Assembly (NCBI GenBank): GCA_963763115.1
Contig: CAVXNM010000021.1
Coordinates: 1-64,000 of the forward strand
From: CAVQCA01 sp963763115
GTDB taxonomy: Bacteria; Pseudomonadota; Gammaproteobacteria; UBA9214
Reading direction: 5' to 3'
DNA length: 64,000 bases
Shown here: one piece after another, positions 40,181 through 48,378 of the stretch
Position numbering within the stretch: position 1 is the stretch's first letter
Layout: each line of letters starts with the position of its first letter
Made by a program: the position numbers and the translations under genes
Notes under the pieces: model-generated
Databases searched by the model: none
What the model was told of the DNA's origin: nothing
The model's input: the letters and a program-made list of their open reading frames with translations, nothing else

Positions 40181-40679
40181 CTTTATCTGGGAGATAAGAA
40201 TCTGCACCCAACGACGCCCCCCTTTGGCTGTGACGTCCGCGGCGTGGCCATGGTGGCGGTTGGCCAGAGGGTAGGTGTTATGGGGAAAAGCGCGTCGGCG
40301 AACCCCTCGCCGGGGTGGATTCGGGTGCCGTGACGCCACTCAGAGGCGATCGGCGATTCGGAGTCGCCGCCGCCCGGGGGTGCCGACACAGATGAGGAGG
40401 GACTGACGGCCGCCAAAAAAGCGGCGTATACTGACTAAATACGCTCCTCTTTTCTGCCACAGTGCAGTGCCATACGGCCGGGAGTGGCTGGTTATGCGGA
40501 ATGTTCTGCCTGTTCCCTTCATCGTGCAAGGTTCGGCCCGGTTGTTGACCCTTGCTGCTCCGATGTCCCCTCTGCGACGACAGGGCCGCTGTACTGCCGG
40601 TCTTCCGCTGTTCTCCCCCTGTTCATACGACCAATTCGCTGCCTGCTTCCCCGTCCCTGCGCAGCAGAGGGAGGCTGTA

Positions 40680-41403
40680 ATGCGCTCCCTCCTTGTTGAC
40701 GGCCACGTTCATGTCCATGCCTGCTTTTGACGAGGCAGTCTTTCTGCATGCGGCAGAACAGAATCTGCGCACTGCCGGTGAGGGATTCCTCGTACTTTTG
40801 CTGGCCGAGATCACAGGCCACGACGTCTTTGCCCGCTGGCGCGCCGGGCAGTGTGCCTGGCCGGTACAGGCTACAGCTGAAGACTGCTCCCTGCGCCTTG
40901 CCGATCGCCTGCTGGTCATCGCCGGTCGGCAGGTCGTGTCGGCCGAGGGAGTAGAGGTGCTGGCCCAGTGCACTGCGGCGCACTTCGCCGATGGCCAGCC
41001 CCTGGATGAGACCACCAGGGAGATACTGGCAGCCGGTGCCTTGGCGGTTCTGCCCTGGGGCGTGGGTAAGTGGCTGGGCCGGAGGGGGGAGCTGGTCGCC
41101 GGGGCAGCGGCCCGCTATCCGGTCCTGCTCGGTGACAATGCCGGTCGCCCTGCTCTGTGGCCGTTTCCGGCCCGGTTGAGGGGGCTGCCAGACCTGCCGG
41201 GCACCGATCCCCTGGCCCTGCCTTCCCAACAGGCCGTGGTCGGGTCCTATGGCTTTGCCCTGACCGCCCCGATTGACCCGGATTATCCGGCCCGTTCCAT
41301 TTGCCAGGCCCTGACAGACAGGACCCCAGTGACGCCCCTGGGCAGACGGGTCTCCCTGTTTACCTTTCTCCGCCAGCAGATCGGCCTGAGGATTGGACTA
41401 TGA
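40680..41403 (+). pseudogene. PHP/amidohydrolase-like protein, module copy 2, one frameshift near the start
   Basis: The second member of the unrecognised HxH family. From ATG 40680 the frame gives MRSLLVDGHVHVHACF and stops. The rest (DEAVFLHAAEQNLR… to 41403) is in another frame. Removing one T from the T4 run at 40725-40728 gives a continuous protein of about 240 aa, collinear with 32995-33833 (THVHIYSCFDLRVFF there). Conserved blocks are VIAGRQVVSAE, PWGVGKWLG and GDNAGRP. It overlaps the next gene by 4 bp (ATGA). It could be real decay or a sequencing indel. Confidence 0.68.
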
Positions 41404-42770
41404 GCGGTTTTCCCCGTGACCTCCCTGCTGCCCTGGCCCGTGACTACGACCTGATCGTGGTCGGCGGCGGCATTTATGGCATGACCCTGACCCTGGAGGC
41501 GGCCCGACGCGGCCTCCGGACCCTGCTCATCGCACGGGATGACTTTGGCGGCGCGGCCAGCCTGTCCAGCCTGCGCATCCTGCACGGCGGCCTCCGCTAC
41601 CTGCAGAGTATGGATCTGCCCCGCTTCTTTGAATCCGTGGGCCAGCGCAGCTGGTTCTTTGAAACCTTTGCACCCCTCTGCCGGGTGCTGCCCTGCCTGA
41701 TGCCGCTGTACGGTCAGGGGCTCAAACGACCGCCCATATTGCGTGTCGCTCTGGCCCTTAACGACCTATTGTCCCGCCGCGCCCTGGGCAGCAGCCGGGT
41801 GCTGGGCATCGAGGAGACCGTTGCGCGTTTTCCCCAGGTCCCCCGCAGCGGTCTTCAGGGGAGTGCCCTCTGGTACGACGGGCAGCTCCTCTGCCCACAG
41901 CGGCTGCACATGGAACTCCTGCGCTGGGCCGCTGCCTGCGGGGCTACCCTGCTGAACCATACCGAGGCCCTGGCCCTGGAGCAGGAGGGCGGCCACGTCA
42001 CCGGGTTGGTCACCAGTGCCGGTACCTTTCAGACAAAGGTCGTGGTCAACGCCTCCGGGGCGTGGTCGCGGGAAGTGGCGGCACGGCTGGATCAGGACTA
42101 TCCGGAGCTGATGGAGCCGTCCCTGACCTTCAACCTGCTCCTTGATGTCCCGCCGCCCAGCGAGGCTGCCGTGGCCGTGGAGGGGGAGCGGATGTACTTC
42201 ATCACCCCGTTCCGGAACGAGTGTACCTTTGTCGGCACTGTTCACCGTGTCTGGGAGGGAAAGCGGCAGCCTGACGAGGAACTGGTACAGGCTTTCATCG
42301 ACGATCTCGCTCGGGTGGTGCCGGGTTGGCCGGTCAGCCGCGACCGGGTGGTGCGGGTCACGGCCGGGGTCTTGCCCTGCCAAGGGCCGGGCCAGGCCGA
42401 CATGGCGCACCGCTCCACCTTTGTCCGCCACCGGATCGAGGGGTTGTACAGCATCTGTGGTATCAAGTACACGACAGCCCAGGGCTTTGCAGCCAAGACC
42501 GTGGAGCGCATCTTCGGGCGCAGACCGGTCAGCCCGTTGGGGCCGGACTTCAGCGACCGTATGGCCTTGGCCGACCCGGCAGTGGTTATGGCCCTGGATG
42601 ACCGGGCCTTGGTCCGTCTGGTCGAGGAGGAGGCTGCGGCCGGGGTGGAGGACTTCATGGAGCGGCGCATGGACTGGATTGTTGATCCCGGAGAGCGCGA
42701 GGCCTTTGCGGCCCGGCTGTGCAGCCTGCCCGACTTTCCGGGTACACAAGGAGGTGGGTATGGGGCCTGA
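41400..42770 (+). CDS. GlpD-like FAD-dependent oxidoreductase, module copy 2, 456 aa
   Basis: A paralogue of 33895-35439 and shorter by about 60 residues, mostly at the two ends. The FAD loop DLIVVGGGIYGMTL lies near residues 17-30, GGAASLSSLRILHGGLRYLQ near 50-69, and VVVNASGAWSREV near 217. It is translationally coupled to the PHP-like gene (ATGA overlap), and its 3' end overlaps the methyltransferase start by 11 bp. The same gene order in a region of very different base composition argues that the PHP-like and GlpD-like proteins work together. Confidence 0.83.
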   Translation: MSGFPRDLPAALARDYDLIVVGGGIYGMTLTLEAARRGLRTLLIARDDFGGAASLSSLRILHGGLRYLQSMDLPRFFESVGQRSWFFETFAPLCRVLPCLMPLYGQGLKRPPILRVALALNDLLSRRALGSSRVLGIEETVARFPQVPRSGLQGSALWYDGQLLCPQRLHMELLRWAAACGATLLNHTEALALEQEGGHVTGLVTSAGTFQTKVVVNASGAWSREVAARLDQDYPELMEPSLTFNLLLDVPPPSEAAVAVEGERMYFITPFRNECTFVGTVHRVWEGKRQPDEELVQAFIDDLARVVPGWPVSRDRVVRVTAGVLPCQGPGQADMAHRSTFVRHRIEGLYSICGIKYTTAQGFAAKTVERIFGRRPVSPLGPDFSDRMALADPAVVMALDDRALVRLVEEEAAAGVEDFMERRMDWIVDPGEREAFAARLCSLPDFPGTQGGGYGA

Positions 42771-43470
42771 GACACCGGACATCGCCTCGTCTACCGACGA
42801 CTATGCCCGTCGGTTCGCCGGCCCAGCCGGTGCTTACCTCCTTGCTGTGCAGAACCGTGCTATCCTGGATCTGCTCGGCCCGTGGCGCGGCGGTACTGTC
42901 CTTGACGTTGGCGGCGGGCATGCGCAGCTCTGCGGGCCGCTGCTCGATGCCGGCTGTAAGGTCACGGTGCTGGGATCCGATGGGAGCTGCTTCGAGCGGG
43001 TACACCGTCTGTACGGCGAGCAGGTCCGATGCGTTGAGGGGGATCTGCTTGCCCCGCCGTTCCCGGAGCAATCTTTTGATGTGGTGGTCTCCATCCGCAT
43101 GCTGGCCCATATCGAAGATGCAGAACAGTTCATTGCTGGGCTGTGCCGCACCTCCCGGCAGGCAGTGATTGTCGATTATCCCGAGGTGATGAGCATCAAT
43201 GCCCTGGCACCTCTGCTCTACGGGTTGAAAATGCAATTCGAGGGCAACACCCGGACCTTTCGTATGTATCGTGCCGCCTGGCTGAGAACGGCCTTTGCCG
43301 GTCAGGGGTTTGCTCGGACTGCGGCACGCGGCCAATTCTTCTGGCCCATGGTACTGCACAGGGTCTTGGCCATGCCCAAGTTCAGTCAGGTCCTGGAGGC
43401 CCCGCCCCGTGCGCTGGGCCTTACCGGGCTATTCGGTTCCCCTATCTGTCTGCGTGTGAGTCGCCTATGA
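42760..43470 (+). CDS. SAM-dependent methyltransferase, 236 aa
   Basis: A class I methyltransferase. TVLDVGGGHAQLCGPLL near residues 46-62 is motif I, and VVSIRMLAHIED near 108 corresponds to post-motif I/II. ATG 42760 is chosen because AAGGAGGTG lies 6-10 nt upstream; longer in-frame extensions run inside the GlpD-like gene and have no similarity. It overlaps the upstream gene by 11 bp and the GT4 start by 4 bp, so all four genes are coupled. Likely substrate: a lipid-linked sugar or the product of the GlpD-like enzyme (inference). Confidence 0.83.
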   Translation: MGPETPDIASSTDDYARRFAGPAGAYLLAVQNRAILDLLGPWRGGTVLDVGGGHAQLCGPLLDAGCKVTVLGSDGSCFERVHRLYGEQVRCVEGDLLAPPFPEQSFDVVVSIRMLAHIEDAEQFIAGLCRTSRQAVIVDYPEVMSINALAPLLYGLKMQFEGNTRTFRMYRAAWLRTAFAGQGFARTAARGQFFWPMVLHRVLAMPKFSQVLEAPPRALGLTGLFGSPICLRVSRL

Positions 43471-44648
43471 ATATTCTGCTGCTTGCCCCCCATCCTTTTT
43501 ACACCAACCGAGGCACCCCCATCGCGGTCAAGTATCTCTGCGAGGGGCTGTCCACCCTCGGTTACCAACTGGATGTGCTGACCTATCATGTGGGCGAGGC
43601 AATCAGCCTGCCCGGGGTCACCGTCTACCGTATCCACAAACCACCATTCATCAGGCGGGTGCCTATCGGCCCGTCCTGGCAGAAGCTGATCTGCGATTTC
43701 TATCTGGCCGTGGAAATGCGCCGCATGCTGCGCCGCAAGCGTTACGACCTGGTGCACGCGGTGGAGGAGTCGGCCTTTCTTGCGGCCAGAAGTGGGATTC
43801 CCTTTGTCTATGACATGGACTCCCTGATGAGCCGCCAGATCGTAGAGAAATCGCCCCTGCTCTGGCCAGCGGCCAAGGTATTCGAGTTTCTCGAACACCA
43901 CGCCCTGCGTCACTGTATCGGGGCCGTGGCCGTGTGCGAGTCCATTGCCCAGGCCGCGCGGCAGTACCAGCGTAACGTGCAGGTGTTGCCGGACGTGGCC
44001 ATGGCTGGCGATGCGCCCGGTGATCTGCCCGAGGCTATCACCTCGGCGAAAGGTATCCGTCTGATGTACGTGGGAAATATGCAGGGCTACCAGGGGGTTG
44101 ACCTGATGGTGCAGGCCTTTGCCCGTATTATCCCGGAACATCCCGAAGCGGTCCTTGTCCTGGTGGGCGGCACTCCGGAAGAAATCAGGGAGCAGCAACG
44201 GCGAGCCGACGCTCTGGGAACCGGTGCCCAGGTGATCTTTGCTGGCCAGGCCCCGGTGGAGGCATTAGGCCGGGTACTGGCCCACGCCGACATCCTGGTC
44301 TCACCCCGGATCAAGGGGGATAATACGCCGATGAAGCTGTATAGCTATCTGCTTTCCGGTAAGCCGGTACTGGCCACCCGGCTTGCCACCCATACCCAGG
44401 TGGTCGGTGACGACCAGGCCCTGCTGGTTGAACCAACAGTGGAGGCCATGGCCAAGGGTATGGACCGGTTGCTGCGTTCGCCGGAACTGCGGGCACAACT
44501 CGGCCAGGCTGGCTACCAGCTGGCCGAGGAACAGTACAGCCGCTCGGCCTTTGAGGAACGACTGGCCCGCTTCTACCAGCTGCTACCCCTGGGCGGCCTG
44601 CTGGAGTCGGCACCCGATTACATCGACAAGTTCACCAACCTGTTCTAG
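43467..44648 (+). CDS. GT4 glycosyltransferase, module copy 2, 393 aa
   Basis: A GT-B transferase and full-length paralogue of 31747-32940. The opening is NILLLAPHPFYTNRGTPIAV; GPSWQKLICDFYLAVEM near 71 matches GPSYQKLFLDCF there. MYVGNMQGYQGVDLM near 196 and the donor region DNTPMKLYSYLLSGKP near 284, then THTQV, follow. The start overlaps the methyltransferase stop (ATGA). In copy 1 the GT4 comes first and in copy 2 it comes last, so gene order has been permuted while the set was kept. Confidence 0.87.
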   Translation: MNILLLAPHPFYTNRGTPIAVKYLCEGLSTLGYQLDVLTYHVGEAISLPGVTVYRIHKPPFIRRVPIGPSWQKLICDFYLAVEMRRMLRRKRYDLVHAVEESAFLAARSGIPFVYDMDSLMSRQIVEKSPLLWPAAKVFEFLEHHALRHCIGAVAVCESIAQAARQYQRNVQVLPDVAMAGDAPGDLPEAITSAKGIRLMYVGNMQGYQGVDLMVQAFARIIPEHPEAVLVLVGGTPEEIREQQRRADALGTGAQVIFAGQAPVEALGRVLAHADILVSPRIKGDNTPMKLYSYLLSGKPVLATRLATHTQVVGDDQALLVEPTVEAMAKGMDRLLRSPELRAQLGQAGYQLAEEQYSRSAFEERLARFYQLLPLGGLLESAPDYIDKFTNLF

Positions 44649-44669
44649 CGCAATGCCGCGCTGCATTGG

Positions 44670-44875
44670 GGCGTGGACTTGGCACTCGGCTGCTGCATCA
44701 TAGGCCGATAAAAGAGGGTGTAGATAAAGGCGGGGGCTGCGGTCTCGCCAACTACGATCAGGAGACGAAACCTAAGAAGACAAGCACTACCGGTGCCGAT
44801 CCACCAGATCTTACGCTGCCAGGCGTACTGCATCAGTTCTTTGAGCAGGGAAAAGAGGTATTTGATAAATTTCAT
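44670..44875 (-). CDS. DUF5989-like small membrane protein, possibly damaged
   Basis: Minus-strand frame MKFIKYLFSLLKELMQYAWQ…KIWWI…LLIVVGETAAP…FIYTLF has the start and end typical of the DUF5989 family (about 50 aa, one membrane helix). GGAG precedes ATG 44875. The middle (GTGSACLLRFR) is not hydrophobic; another frame reads APVVLVFLGF at this point, so two compensating shifts are likely. The tail past IYTLF is extra. Such genes usually sit beside carbamoyltransferases and SxtJ-like proteins in glycan clusters, and a carbamoyltransferase remnant lies directly upstream. Confidence 0.5.
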
Positions 44876-44992
44876 GGTGCGCTCCTGCAGCTCGACGGTT
44901 CCTCACCAAGCTGTTGCATTATTGTTCACATCAGGGCGTGGTCAGCTGCACTGCCGGTTGCCCCCATCCTGCGTTGTCCTGATCCTTCTTCT

Positions 44993-45196
44993 TTAATCAA
45001 GCTGATAGCTCTCCCGCCAGTTCTCATCGTCGTCAAAACGGGGCTGGGCCTCCTTTCCCAAGAGGTAAGAGCCAAGAACCAGGCAGTCCATCTCCGTGCG
45101 CATGAAGCAGCGGTAAGCATCCTCCGGGGTGTAGACGATGTCTGCGGCTTCCCAGAGGAAGGATTCAAACTGTTGGAGAGTGATTTTCTCTGTCAT
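44993..45196 (-). pseudogene. Chimeric ORF: HsdM N-terminus joined to carbamoyltransferase C-terminus
   Basis: Starting at ATG 45196 on the minus strand, the first 20 or so residues (MTEKITLQQFESFLWEAADI) match the N-terminus of type I methyltransferase HsdM. The rest, YTPEDAYRCFMRTEMDCLVLG through WRESYQLD, matches the C-terminal end of NodU/CmcH-type carbamoyltransferases. Neither domain is complete, so this is a recombination joint and not a working protein. It implies that a carbamoyltransferase and DUF5989 pair stood here before a deletion brought in hsdM sequence. Confidence 0.65.
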
Positions 45197-45226
45197 AGAC
45201 ATCCTTGTATTGATCATTCTTATCAA

Positions 45227-45610
45227 TTAGTTAATGGGTATACCATAGTCGCTACAACCCGAAGGGGTGATAATACGTAATTGATGGTCGCAGGAGCAGT
45301 AAAAGTCTGTAACAGCATGGCGCACTTGAAGGCAAGTATCGGCCACAAATGGCAATAAATAGCAACCAGTGTAATTGGCTATCTAATTGTTTTTATAGTG
45401 GTAGTTTGTTGAAGATCTTGGATTTTGCAGTCTTTTTATCCGATGGTTGTATGACAGTTTTTCTGTGTAATTCCTGTGTAATCATGCCAAGAAAATTAGG
45501 CAATTCTGGGGAAGATAATAGAATCACGCAGAACATCCAGTAGGAGTAAATTGAATAAAATCAGAGGGGCTAAGAAAACCCAAGAACTTTAGAGATGTAT
45601 CGGTTTATAT
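45227..45610. other. Non-coding stretch left of the tRNA-Phe scar
   Basis: About 380 bp, A+T-rich, with no supported gene. It would be the innermost end of the island adjoining the attachment site at 45611. Confidence 0.4.
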
Positions 45611-45656
45611 ACTGAAAATCCCCGTGTCGGCGGTTCGATTCCGTCCCTGGGCACCA
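45611..45656 (+). repeat. 3' half of tRNA-Phe(GAA), probable attachment-site copy
   Basis: ACTGAAAATCCCC is the anticodon-loop and 3' anticodon-arm sequence of tRNA-Phe. It is followed by a variable loop, a T arm with GGTTCGATTCC, and the acceptor end ending in CACCA. The 5' half (D arm and GCCC acceptor strand) is absent; the sequence to the left is unrelated A+T-rich DNA. Integrases commonly recombine in tRNA 3' halves, so this is the type of copy left at one end of an integrated element. It is not a functional tRNA gene. Confidence 0.8.
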
Positions 45657-45684
45657 TATAGGGCAATATAAACAGTAAGATAAC

Positions 45685-45715
45685 AATCCAGCCATAGTGC
45701 TGGATTTATATTTTT
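45685..45715 (+). terminator. Rho-independent terminator after the tRNA-Phe 3' half
   Basis: A perfect 8-bp stem AATCCAGC/GCTGGATT (45685-45692 with 45699-45706), loop CATAGT, is followed by TATATTTTT. It lies 28 bp past the CCA, where the terminator of a native tRNA gene would be, supporting the view that sequence to the right is the original chromosomal flank. Confidence 0.8.
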
Positions 45716-46094
45716 GGCTCACTCATGGCAGCATCTGCTGGCAATCAACCACAACAATAGCATCTCAAGTTGACGTAGTTTTCTTCTTGGCTAGGTCCAT
45801 GGTAATCGATGACCCGGCACACAATGCCTAGCACCTGGCTCATGATCGCCGCGTGGATGGCAAACAAGGAACGCTACGGAAGCTTTCCGCAGCGCTGCCG
45901 AGTCATCAGGGACGCCGCTATTGTTCGGCTTTCACTCGCTGAACCGTTGTCATGCCGCCTGGGCATATTCTCGGTAACAATTCCAAGGCTGAGGAATTGC
46001 GTAACTCGTAGGTTCTTGGGTATTTTCGGCTCCTCACCAATGTCGGGAAACGTAGGTAGCTCTGCAATCCACAAACCACCGGAGAAAGGAATGG
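45716..46094. other. Intergenic stretch right of the tRNA scar
   Basis: About 380 bp with no supported gene. Open frames on both strands here have no recognisable family. It ends at the stop codon of the leftward LPG-synthase-type membrane gene. Confidence 0.35.
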
Positions 46095-47150
46095 TCAATT
46101 CGACGACGAATTGCCGGTGTTGTCTGCCTTCGACTGGCGCCGCGTGAGCAGGTACCACACTTCGGCCAATCCCCCAACGATGCCTACAGCCAACACCGTC
46201 ACGGCGAATACGGCCAGCGAAAGTGATAGCGCATCGGCGCCGCTTCCTCCAAACGATGCCAGCAGGTAAATCACGGCGCTTTCCCGGAGGCCAAGGCCGC
46301 CAACAGTTGCCGGAAGCAGCGCGACCACCATCGCCGTGCTGCGGACCCAGGCGATAACAAGAACGCTAACGTCGATGCCCAGTGAACGTGCCAGTAATAC
46401 CCAGACAGCAATGCCGATCAGATGGATGCAAAGCGAAAGAATCAGTGCTATGACTGCCGCTCGGTACGGCGGGCCTGTCTCCAGGCCTTCGCGTTTACGG
46501 ATAAACTCACCAAACCAGCGCGCAACACGAACACGTCGTAGCGGTGCCAATACGACTCTAAAAGAGGGCACCAAAAGGAATACTGCCAACAGAGTCGATC
46601 CAAGCGTCGCAGAAAACAGACCGGCCGATACAACCACTGACGCCGGACCCCTCAGTAACAGGTCCGCTATCACGCCAATGACAGCAAGACTTGCAGTCGC
46701 CAGGACACGGTCGCAGCCGAGAACGAACAACGCCGCACCGGTATTTGACTTGGCACGCGCCAGCCGGAGCAGCCTTACTGCCCAGCCGGTTGCACTACCT
46801 CCGGGTAGAAACAAGCCGTAGAACACGGCCGAGAGGTTTATGAAAAAAGCCTCGACCCCAGTCAGCGCGAGTCTCTGCGAGTTAGCCAGAAGCCGCAATC
46901 GGACAGACCCCAGCCATTGTCCAAGCAGGGCACCCGCAAATCCCGCAAGCGCGGCAGACAGCGGTATTGAGGCAAATCGCTTGAAGACTTCCTCAGGGCT
47001 GATCCATGTCACAAGCGTAGTTACGATGGCGCATGCCAGCACCACGCGCAGCGTAGCCCTAAGGTTCATGAAAAATCGTTTTCGTGCTGGTTCTGCAGGA
47101 CGAGCCAGACGGTCATCTGATGCAATTCGGTACTTACTGGTGAAGCTCAT
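46095..47150 (-). CDS. Flippase-like membrane protein of the LPG-synthase TM (UPF0104/YbhN) family, 351 aa
   Basis: A polytopic inner-membrane protein of about eight hydrophobic segments, related to the transmembrane flippase half of lysylphosphatidylglycerol synthase but without the aminoacyl-transfer domain. The family features LFLPGGSATGWAVRLLRLAR near residue 112 and LPATVGGLGLRESAVIYLL near 278 are clear. Its 5' end overlaps the 3' end of the AlkP-family gene by 17 bp, so the pair is co-translated. ATG at residue 28 (MNLRATLR) is an alternative start. The role is probably lipid or glycolipid movement; the substrate is unknown. Confidence 0.8.
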   Translation of the reverse strand: MSFTSKYRIASDDRLARPAEPARKRFFMNLRATLRVVLACAIVTTLVTWISPEEVFKRFASIPLSAALAGFAGALLGQWLGSVRLRLLANSQRLALTGVEAFFINLSAVFYGLFLPGGSATGWAVRLLRLARAKSNTGAALFVLGCDRVLATASLAVIGVIADLLLRGPASVVVSAGLFSATLGSTLLAVFLLVPSFRVVLAPLRRVRVARWFGEFIRKREGLETGPPYRAAVIALILSLCIHLIGIAVWVLLARSLGIDVSVLVIAWVRSTAMVVALLPATVGGLGLRESAVIYLLASFGGSGADALSLSLAVFAVTVLAVGIVGGLAEVWYLLTRRQSKADNTGNSSSN

Positions 47151-48378
47151 TTTCAGTGAACAGTGCGACTCCCTTCATATAAGCGGGAGGGGTGACGCCC
47201 GCAAGCGAAAGGAGTGAAGGCGCGATGTCGGTCAACAGGGCTTCCGTCCGGCGGGATCGAATGTTCGGATCGTCGATAACGAGCCATCCACGCTCGGATG
47301 GATGGTGAGGCAGATATCCGTGATTTCCCCTGTGAACCGGATTCATGACCCTTTGCCGCTGGTGCCGGTCCATCAGCCCGAGAATGCAGTTAGCGACGGG
47401 CTGATAAAAATCGTGAGGGAAAAATATCCATCCGGCATCGACGAACACATACAGTTCTCCGAATGCGTCATTTTCAAAACATATTTCGTAATCGTGCATA
47501 TCACGCCATGAGAGTAGTGTCGTATGTGGCAATACGCTCAATGCCTCAAGCAATCCGCGACGTGCCCTATCCGTGTGAAACCAGAAGCGAGCCGACGCCA
47601 ACTCAACGAAACAGGAGTATTCGGTTTCTGGGATCCGCGCTCGTTTTACGGCCTGCATCAGAGGAACTGTCCCGACCACACGCTCCTGTCCGTGATCCAC
47701 GAGCAGTAGAAACCGGACGTCACGCTGCAGGCAGCGTGCATGCACAGCGCGGACGAACCGGTCCGTACGGGCCAGCGCGTCATTCATGACCTCGATATTA
47801 TCGAGATGCCAATGCTGAACAAGGTCGAGCGCATACATTTCGAGGAACTCGATGAGTCGCTGCCCCGTGGGCAAGCTCTGCGATAGTGCCGGTAGCGCCG
47901 AAAAATCCTTCGTAAAGATATACCTGGACTTCTCGCCTAGCAGACCGAATATCGTACGGAAGCCTGAAAATTCCTGCATCGCGCTATCTGAAGCCGCACG
48001 CCGCGTGTACTTGAGGCGGTGCAGCTGGAAGCGGCGTCTACGCCGCCACGGAATTACTGCAAGATCGTATGTCCTGTCGAGGAAGTGCCATGCACATTGG
48101 GCGGTAGAAACGAGGAAATCCGGCAGGACATCATCGGCGCCCCGGTTCACACCGGCACGAAACCCGGGTCTCAGACTGACCTGCCATATCCGATGCTCAT
48201 GAGGCAGCGTGCCGGAAACGATCGTCGGAACGAGTTCCGTGCTCGGGAACGTGTGAATCGGGATAACTTGGTGTTCCCTGCGAAAATTGCTCAAGTATGG
48301 AGTTATCCGTTCGTCGATCAACCGCTCATCGAGTCCCGGTATGTAACACACGAATACTGGCCCGGAGAAAATTGTCAT
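47134..48378 (-). CDS. Alkaline-phosphatase-superfamily phosphodiesterase, 414 aa
   Basis: A type I phosphodiesterase/nucleotide-pyrophosphatase-like hydrolase. Metal and nucleophile positions can be read: an acidic residue in IPGLDERL near 16, the Thr in HTFPSTELVPTIVSG near 47, LVDHGQE near 227, and GNHGYLPHHPSERGWLV near 360. No signal peptide is visible, so it is probably cytoplasmic. It is the first gene of a two-gene operon with the flippase-like protein and could release or trim a phospho-linked lipid head group or glycan (inference). No strong ribosome-binding site precedes the chosen start. Confidence 0.75.
   Translation of the reverse strand: MTIFSGPVFVCYIPGLDERLIDERITPYLSNFRREHQVIPIHTFPSTELVPTIVSGTLPHEHRIWQVSLRPGFRAGVNRGADDVLPDFLVSTAQCAWHFLDRTYDLAVIPWRRRRRFQLHRLKYTRRAASDSAMQEFSGFRTIFGLLGEKSRYIFTKDFSALPALSQSLPTGQRLIEFLEMYALDLVQHWHLDNIEVMNDALARTDRFVRAVHARCLQRDVRFLLLVDHGQERVVGTVPLMQAVKRARIPETEYSCFVELASARFWFHTDRARRGLLEALSVLPHTTLLSWRDMHDYEICFENDAFGELYVFVDAGWIFFPHDFYQPVANCILGLMDRHQRQRVMNPVHRGNHGYLPHHPSERGWLVIDDPNIRSRRTEALLTDIAPSLLSLAGVTPPAYMKGVALFTENELHQ

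Larger units (their letters stand above)
39240..40679. other. Long gap with transposase debris, otherwise no firm gene
   Basis: About 1.4 kb separating the two module copies. It contains an ISL3 transposase relic (39446-39655) and one doubtful small membrane ORF (40019-40180, minus). The part from 40200 is G+C-rich with inverted short repeats and no family-like frame. Base composition changes here from the intermediate value of region D to the high value of region E, so a recombination junction is likely within it. Confidence 0.5.

Noticed and set aside
45349..45543. 64-codon + strand frame left of the tRNA scar
   Set aside because: Cys-rich, with no ribosome-binding site and no recognisable family; it lies in A+T-rich non-coding DNA.
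45611..45656. A functional tRNA-Phe gene
   Set aside because: Only the 3' half is present; the D arm and 5' acceptor strand are missing, so no cloverleaf can form.
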